64,000 bases of DNA from an uncultured Ruminococcus sp. (lineage in GTDB: Bacteria > Bacillota > Clostridia > Oscillospirales > Acutalibacteraceae), in NCBI GenBank assembly GCA_902802795.1, contig CADCNI010000005.1, positions 44,124 through 108,123 on the forward strand, in the 5' to 3' direction. Made by a program: the position numbers and the translations under genes. Shown piece after piece: positions 59,485 to 64,000 of this stretch. Under the pieces are notes generated by a model, which was not told the DNA's origin, did not search any database, and saw only the letters and a program-made list of their open reading frames with translations. Numbering within the stretch: position 1 is the stretch's first letter; each line of letters opens with the position of its first letter.

Positions 59485-59520
59485 CGGTTAGTTAGTGGTG
59501 AGTGGAAAGTGGAAAGTGAA
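59481..59520 (+). repeat. Degenerate heptamer tract after the ATPase gene
   Basis: TTAGCGG, TTAG, TTAGTGG, TGAGTGG, AAAGTGG and AAAGTGA follow one another. The TAG of the first unit is the ATPase stop codon, as in the PBP gene. Confidence 0.85.
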
Positions 59521-59578
59521 AAGAAATGTATTATAACTTCACATTTCACACTGTTTTCACAACGAAAGAGGGAGAAAA

Positions 59579-60196
59579 ATGAGTGTCAATCTTCAAAAGG
59601 GTCAGAAAGTCAGTCTGACCAAGGGCAACGCGGGACTTCGCAGAGTCATGGTCGGTCTGGGCTGGGATGAAGCCAAGCCGCAGGGCTTCGGTTTTTACAA
59701 AGGCGGTCAGAAGCAGGACATCGACTGCGACGCTATCGCGTTTCTGCTGGATGGCGGCAACACCCTTGCTTCGCGCGATGATGTGGTGTTCTTCAATAAC
59801 CTCAGCCACAGCAGCGGATGCGTCATTCATCAGGGCGACAACCTCACCGGCGCGGGAGAGGGGGACGACGAACAAATCATGGTCGATCTGGCGCGTCTTC
59901 CCGCCCGATATGAGCGCATCGTGATTCTGGTGAGCATCTACAAGGCGACCGACCGCGGGCAGCAGTTCGGTATGATCGAAAACGCGTTTATCCGTCTGGT
60001 GGACGCGGATTTGGGCAAGGAGCTTTGCATCTACAATCTGTCGGAAAATTACGAGGGCATGACCGCGCTGGTGTTCGGTGAACTCTACCGCCGCAACGGG
60101 GAATGGAAATTCAACGCGGTGGGGCAGCCGCTCAAAATCTGGTCGGTGGCGCAGCTCGCGGAAAAATACGGCCTGCCGCGTTCGGTATGGAGATAA
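59579..60196 (+). CDS. TerD-family protein 1
   Basis: A 205-residue TerD-domain protein. MSVNLQKGQKVSLTK starts the domain; DIDCDAIAFLLDGGN, DDVVFFNNLSH, GDDEQIMVDLARLP and ENAFIRLVDADLGKELCIYNL hold the acidic Ca2+-binding positions. The C-terminal GEWKFNAVGQPLKIW is characteristic. TerD proteins bind Ca2+ and belong to tellurite/chemical-stress systems. The first acidic site (DIDCDA) is slightly altered compared with protein 2. AGAGGGAG precedes the ATG. Confidence 0.93.
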   Translation: MSVNLQKGQKVSLTKGNAGLRRVMVGLGWDEAKPQGFGFYKGGQKQDIDCDAIAFLLDGGNTLASRDDVVFFNNLSHSSGCVIHQGDNLTGAGEGDDEQIMVDLARLPARYERIVILVSIYKATDRGQQFGMIENAFIRLVDADLGKELCIYNLSENYEGMTALVFGELYRRNGEWKFNAVGQPLKIWSVAQLAEKYGLPRSVWR

Positions 60197-60230
60197 CGGA
60201 ATGATAATCAAACAACGGAGGTATTTTTTT

Positions 60231-60821
60231 ATGGCAGTCAATCTTCAAAAGGGACAGAGAGCTTCTCTTGACAGCAGCATGAAAATGGCGCTGATCGGCT
60301 TGGGCTGGGATCCCAACAAGTACGACGGCGGCTACGATTTCGACCTTGACGCGTCGGCTTTTATCTGCGGCGCGAACGGCAAGGTGCAGAGCGACGACGA
60401 TTTTGTCTTTTACAACAATCCCGACTGGCGCGATCATACGGTCTGGTCGTCTGGCGACGACCGGACGGGCGGCAACAGCGCGGACGGCGACGACGAGCAG
60501 ATCTACATCGACTTTACCAAAATTCCCGATTACGTCAGCAAAATCGCCATTACAGTGACGATTCACGACGCGGCGGCACGCCGTCAGAATTTCGGGCAGG
60601 TGTCCAACGCCTATGTCCGCGTGGCCAAGGTGGAAAGCGAATCCGACACGCAGGGCGAAACCGTCATCCAGTTTGACCTGGAAGAAGAATTTTCCATCGA
60701 GACGGCGCTGGTGGTCTGCGAAATCTACCGCAAAAACGGCCAGTGGAAATTCAACGCGGTCGCGGGCGGCTACCAGGGCGGCTTGGAGGCCCTCTGCCGC
60801 AACTACGGCGTGAATGTGTAA
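60231..60821 (+). CDS. TerD-family protein 2
   Basis: A 196-residue canonical TerD protein: MAVNLQKGQRASL, YDFDLDASAFICGANGKV (DxDxDxS Ca2+ site), DDFVFYNN, DDEQIYIDFTKIP and GQWKFNAVAGGYQGGL. GGAGG lies 9 bp before the ATG. It follows protein 1 by 34 bp. The two proteins plus the Ca2+ pump suggest a calcium-linked envelope or stress function (inference). Confidence 0.95.
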   Translation: MAVNLQKGQRASLDSSMKMALIGLGWDPNKYDGGYDFDLDASAFICGANGKVQSDDDFVFYNNPDWRDHTVWSSGDDRTGGNSADGDDEQIYIDFTKIPDYVSKIAITVTIHDAAARRQNFGQVSNAYVRVAKVESESDTQGETVIQFDLEEEFSIETALVVCEIYRKNGQWKFNAVAGGYQGGLEALCRNYGVNV

Positions 60822-60846
60822 TTTCTAGGAATCAGTAAGGAGTAAG

Positions 60847-60882
60847 AAAAACAGGCTGTGGTTTCGGCTGCGGCCTGTTTTT
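60847..60882 (+). terminator. Terminator after the TerD genes (possibly leaky)
   Basis: AAAAACAGGC (60847-60856) pairs with GCCTGTTTTT (60873-60882), with a T-tract at the 3' end. It separates the TerD pair from the radical SAM gene 27 bp further on. Confidence 0.8.
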
Positions 60883-60909
60883 CAAAACCGTTTCATTTTT
60901 GGGGGAAAT

Positions 60910-61539
60910 ATGAAAATGTATGAGAAAACAGTGCTGCGGGTGTCACATACGGAAGAAAATACCGACCTCCTCGGCCCGTACCGCCGTTTTGTCATATGGG
61001 TTCATGGCTGCTGCTTTGACTGCGAGGGGTGTCTCGCCCCAAATACCCGATACGGGGCGTATGACGAGGTTTCGATTACCGCTTTGGCGGAACGCATTGT
61101 GCAAAGCGGCTGCGAGGGAATCACCGTGAGCGGCGGAGAGCCGTTTTTGCAGGCGGACGCGCTGGCAGCGCTCATCGGGGCGGTGCGGATGGAACGCGAC
61201 GTCGGCGTGATTGTCTATTCCGGCTTTACGATAGAGGAAATCCGGTCGCGGGAGGATTTTCTGCCGCTGCTGGGCTGCGCGGATATCCTGATTGACGGGC
61301 GCTATGTACGGCAGCTCGACGACGGGCGCGCCTACATCGGCTCCTCCAACCAGCGGCTGCATTATCTGACCGGGCGCTATCGGGAGGCGGGAGCGGCGTA
61401 TTATGCCTGCCCGACGCGGCGGGCGGAGATTAAACTGACGGCCGACAGGGCGGTGCTCATCGGGGTGCCGTCGGAGAATGTGCTGCGAGTGTGGCAGGCC
61501 ATCAAGAAAAAGAGCGGAGGGATAAGCGATGATTTCTGA
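60910..61539 (+). CDS. NrdG-like radical SAM (4Fe-4S single-cluster) protein
   Basis: A 209-residue activase-type radical SAM protein. The cluster ligands are C34, C38 and C41 in VHGCCFDCEGC; TVSGGEPFLQ is the SAM-binding glycine motif. Size and layout match anaerobic glycyl-radical activases of the NrdG/PflA type, but no glycyl-radical enzyme gene is next to it. Instead it follows TerD genes and overlaps the next gene by 11 bp. GGGGGAAAT precedes the ATG. The target protein is unknown. Confidence 0.85.
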   Translation: MKMYEKTVLRVSHTEENTDLLGPYRRFVIWVHGCCFDCEGCLAPNTRYGAYDEVSITALAERIVQSGCEGITVSGGEPFLQADALAALIGAVRMERDVGVIVYSGFTIEEIRSREDFLPLLGCADILIDGRYVRQLDDGRAYIGSSNQRLHYLTGRYREAGAAYYACPTRRAEIKLTADRAVLIGVPSENVLRVWQAIKKKSGGISDDF

Positions 61540-62461
61540 AATGACGGTTTATTGCAGGGATTCGCTGAAAATGAACGTGCTGCGGGAGGTGCTGGCGGGG
61601 GAGATGACCCTGACTTTTCGTATGGACGGGGAAAGGGCGGAGGATTACGCTTCGTCGCTCCACCGCGAGGACAGCCGCATGCGCGTGTACGGCAAATTCA
61701 ATCTTTCGGAGGACCCCACGGGTCAGGTGCTGACCGTGCGTCCTGTGGCGGCGCAGGCGGGACTGCGGATTGACATTGCGTGCGGCACGGAATGCGCCGG
61801 AAAGACATTGACCCTCGTGCGCGGCGCAACCAAAACGGTAGAGCAGACATGGGATCTGGGCGGACTTCAGCGCATTGCGCTGCTCCCGTCGGGCGACGGA
61901 TTTACCCTGCGGCTGACCTGCCGCGACATTTCCACGGCAGCCGATTCTTCGGCAGCCAATCCCACGACAGCCGATTCTTCGGAAACCGCTTCTTCGGCAG
62001 CCAATCCCACGGCAGCCGATTCTTCGGAAACCCCTTCCACGAATGCCTCTTCTGCCGGAACGGATTTTCGGGGATTGATTTCTCCGGAAGATGATTTTTG
62101 GGAAGCCGATTTTCCGCGAGCCGAGTCCACCCCAACCCCTGCCGCGTCAGTCTTCCCACAGGAGCAGCCGCCGCAGAGCGAGGAAGAAAAGCGACGCGTC
62201 ATCGCGGCCGAAACCGAAAAAGACCAGACCGTTTCTCAGGCGGAACTGGAAGAGTTGGCGGCCTGCGTAGAGGCCGACGAGGAGGTGCTGGCGTATTACC
62301 GCGACAAAGACATCCGCCCCACCGAGGATTTGCTCCGAGACATTCGGGAAAGAATAGCGCAGGCCGAAACGCAGATTCGTCTGCTCATCGAGGCCAAACA
62401 GCGTAAGACCGCCGCCATCGAAGCGGAAATTAAACATCAAAAGAGTGGATCGCATGAGTGA
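61529..62461 (+). CDS. Uncharacterised protein with Ser/Ala repeat linker and coiled coil
   Basis: A 310-residue product with no recognised family. N-terminal domain about 1-132 (MTVYCRDSLKMNVLREVLAGEMTLTF...GQVLTVRPVAAQAGLRIDIACG), possibly beta-rich. Ser/Ala/Thr-rich repeats (about 136-175) come next, then an acidic Pro/Ser linker. A C-terminal helical coiled coil follows (about 215-310, rich in Glu/Lys/Arg/Ala). It overlaps the radical SAM gene (GGAGG before the ATG) and the next gene overlaps its end, so the three are made together. Confidence 0.8.
   Translation: MISEMTVYCRDSLKMNVLREVLAGEMTLTFRMDGERAEDYASSLHREDSRMRVYGKFNLSEDPTGQVLTVRPVAAQAGLRIDIACGTECAGKTLTLVRGATKTVEQTWDLGGLQRIALLPSGDGFTLRLTCRDISTAADSSAANPTTADSSETASSAANPTAADSSETPSTNASSAGTDFRGLISPEDDFWEADFPRAESTPTPAASVFPQEQPPQSEEEKRRVIAAETEKDQTVSQAELEELAACVEADEEVLAYYRDKDIRPTEDLLRDIRERIAQAETQIRLLIEAKQRKTAAIEAEIKHQKSGSHE
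61933..62037 (+). repeat. In-frame Ser/Ala-encoding repeats
   Basis: Variants of GCAGCCGATTCTTCGG and GCAGCCAATCCCACG alternate through this stretch, encoding AADSS, AANPT and ETASS. They link the two domains of the host protein. Confidence 0.85.
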
Positions 62462-63905
62462 TTTGAGAAGTCTGGAGCGCGAGGTGAGCAACCTGCAATC
62501 GCAGCTCCGGCAGCAAAAGAGCGAAGCGGAGCGCGCAAGACAGCGTTTATTGGAAGAAAACAGACGAAACCTGAACAACTGCCGCGAGGAAATGCGACGT
62601 GCTATCGAGCAGCACGACAGACAGGCGCAGCAAAAATATGAAGCCCTTCTCCGGCAATATGAGCAGTCGCTCAGCGCGGACGTGAGTGAGCAATTGGCGC
62701 GTACCGACGCGGATTACAGGCGGCTGGTGGAGGAAACCCGCCGCAACGAGGCGCTGCTGGCGCAAAAAAACGCCGAACTGGAGCAGGCAGTGGAAGAACT
62801 TCGCCGACAGGCCGATTCGCGGGAGCAATTCGGCAGGAGCGAAGCGGAGGCGCGGCTGAGAAACGCGGTGCGGGTCTTTCGCGAAGTGGAAGCCAAGCCG
62901 CACGAAAAATTCCGCCCCCGTCGGCTGTCGCTCTATTATCAGACCATCGGGGACGGGCGGCAGTTGTACGCGTCGGGACTCTACGACGCGGCGGCAGCGG
63001 TGGCGATTTCCGCCAAGACGGGGTTGGAGCGCCTCGGCTATGACATCGACGATGAGGCGGCGCAGTGGCACTGGCAATATGAGCTTCTCACCATGAAACT
63101 GACGCAGCTTCGCGGGGAGATGGCAAGCGAACTGAACGCGTGGCAGACTTTCACAGGACAGACGGGCAGCGGTGAGAAAGAAAAAAAGAAACGGCAGATC
63201 GAGATCAATTTCTGGTCGCGGGGCGAATGGGCGCATATCAAGCAGATTGCCGACCGACTGCAATCGTTGGCCGATACAATTGAACAAACCGGCAGGGCGG
63301 CCTATCTGCGGCAGGACGACAGCGCTTCGATAGATCAGCTCCGCCAATACGGGGAGGAACTTGACGCCGCCGCCGGACGGCTGGCCGTTATGCGGGGGCT
63401 GGAACGGGAGCGATACGCCGCCTCCTGTCATCGTGCCGAATGGGGCGAACAACTGATCGACTTTTTGTGCGACGAAATCAACCTCGACTGGCTGGAACCG
63501 CTGTCCGGCTTTCAACGCCCGACGCAGGAGACCGCCGCCGCCAAGGATTACCGCGACTACGCGACCATGCGCGGCATGACGCAGCCGCAGGAGGACGAGC
63601 GCGAATGGCTGCGGCTGGTGTTTCAAAACGCCACAGGCAGCCGCATTTATCTCTATCTGGTGCCGATCGAAGCGCATGGTCGGGTGGAAAACCGTATCAT
63701 TCTGCATATTGATTACGGCGGCGCGGAGCAGGAGTCCTATTCGCGGGAACTCTACGCGCATGTCTGTGAGGCGATCGGATGGCAGGAGGACGGCAGCGGC
63801 ATTGTCAATTACGCCGCCGATCTGGATGAACTGAAAACCAGCGCGGTGCAGCCATACCGAGAGACGGCCAAGGAAATGGAACAGATCAAAAATGACAGCC
63901 GTTAG
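62454..63905 (+). CDS. Large coiled-coil protein, unknown function
   Basis: A 483-residue product. The first 140 residues are a strong coiled coil with heptads rich in Glu/Gln/Arg/Leu (LEREVSNLQSQLRQQKSEAER and on). A helical middle region follows, with LSLYYQTIGDGRQLYASGLYDAAAAVAISAKTG, which looks like a repeat-type helical pair. The C-terminal alpha/beta domain (about 395-475) contains RIYLYLVPIEAHGRVENRIILHIDYGG. No TM or signal is seen, so it is cytoplasmic. It overlaps the preceding gene by 8 bp (ATG 62454). No known family is recognised; it ends the TerD/radical SAM cluster within the window. Confidence 0.8.
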   Translation: MSDLRSLEREVSNLQSQLRQQKSEAERARQRLLEENRRNLNNCREEMRRAIEQHDRQAQQKYEALLRQYEQSLSADVSEQLARTDADYRRLVEETRRNEALLAQKNAELEQAVEELRRQADSREQFGRSEAEARLRNAVRVFREVEAKPHEKFRPRRLSLYYQTIGDGRQLYASGLYDAAAAVAISAKTGLERLGYDIDDEAAQWHWQYELLTMKLTQLRGEMASELNAWQTFTGQTGSGEKEKKKRQIEINFWSRGEWAHIKQIADRLQSLADTIEQTGRAAYLRQDDSASIDQLRQYGEELDAAAGRLAVMRGLERERYAASCHRAEWGEQLIDFLCDEINLDWLEPLSGFQRPTQETAAAKDYRDYATMRGMTQPQEDEREWLRLVFQNATGSRIYLYLVPIEAHGRVENRIILHIDYGGAEQESYSRELYAHVCEAIGWQEDGSGIVNYAADLDELKTSAVQPYRETAKEMEQIKNDSR

Positions 63906-64000
63906 ATAATATGAAGTGACCCCTCTTGCAAAACGTGGGTTTACCTGTCATACTAATAGTTGCAAAAACACAAGTATATAGGTTTTACCACATACAAGGA
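63906..64000. other. Intergenic DNA at the right edge
   Basis: No gene, terminator or clear promoter is seen in the last 95 bp. A TATATAGG word near 63974 may be part of a promoter for a gene outside the window. Confidence 0.4.

Overview
The window is chromosomal DNA of a low-to-medium GC, spore-forming, Gram-positive anaerobe of the Clostridia, most like an Oscillospiraceae/Ruminococcaceae-type gut bacterium. The evidence is a Firmicutes-type tilS-hpt-ftsH cluster, a T-box in front of pheST, the sporulation genes yqfC, yqfD and ylbJ, strong SigA-type promoters (several perfect TTGACA-17-TATAAT), GGAGG ribosome binding sites, frequent GTG/TTG starts, and MetH with a separate activation protein. 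No rRNA, CRISPR array, prophage or complete insertion sequence is visible.

Layout. 1-4.1 kb: 3' end of a probable dnaB, then tilS, hpt, ftsH. 4.4-5.6 kb: a lipoprotein behind an orphan terminator. 5.7-9.5 kb (minus): T-box, pheS, pheT. 9.7-11.1 kb (minus): a decayed cell-surface repeat protein carrying a nonsense codon and a 140-bp MITE-like element, followed by a 33-residue acidic peptide. 11.3-13.9 kb: iron alcohol dehydrogenase and aldehyde dehydrogenase. 14.0-15.4 kb (minus): HtrA protease. 15.7-19 kb: YibE/F membrane protein, YfbR nucleotidase and a repeat-containing membrane protein. 19.2-22.1 kb: pyruvate kinase, MIF-like protein and a small alarmone synthetase. 22.3-27.9 kb: L,D-transpeptidase, MBOAT acyltransferase, DHHW/AlgX-like protein and trpS. 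28-29.9 kb (minus): yqfC-yqfD, split by an inverted pair of a repeat. 30-36.5 kb: ylbJ, a small Cys protein, GNAT, maf, metF, the MetH activation protein and metH. 36.9-41 kb (minus): an ECF sigma/anti-sigma pair and three YfjL-like proteins, one frameshifted, with another copy of the repeat. 41-45.4 kb (minus): lipoprotein, bPH2 protein, mtaB and ABC-F ATPase. 45.5-48 kb: unknown proteins, tRNA-Ala and a 3'-truncated tRNA-Leu. 48.1-53.1 kb: serpin lipoprotein, an FHA-FtsW fusion and a class B PBP. 53.1-55.8 kb: two paralogous YD-repeat-like lipoprotein genes, both broken, bracketed by inverted heptamer repeats. 55.9-63.9 kb: epimerase, Ca2+-type P-type ATPase, two TerD proteins, an NrdG-like radical SAM protein and two uncharacterised coiled-coil proteins.

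The best candidates for something not well described are the P-type ATPase/TerD/radical SAM/coiled-coil cluster at the right end, the ECF-sigma operon with YfjL-like proteins, the FHA-FtsW/PBP pair next to a secreted serpin, and the repeat biology: a MITE, a roughly 200-bp repeat family, heptamer tracts placed at stop codons, and templated duplications inside a lipoprotein gene. All homology statements come from reading motifs by eye; no database search was run.
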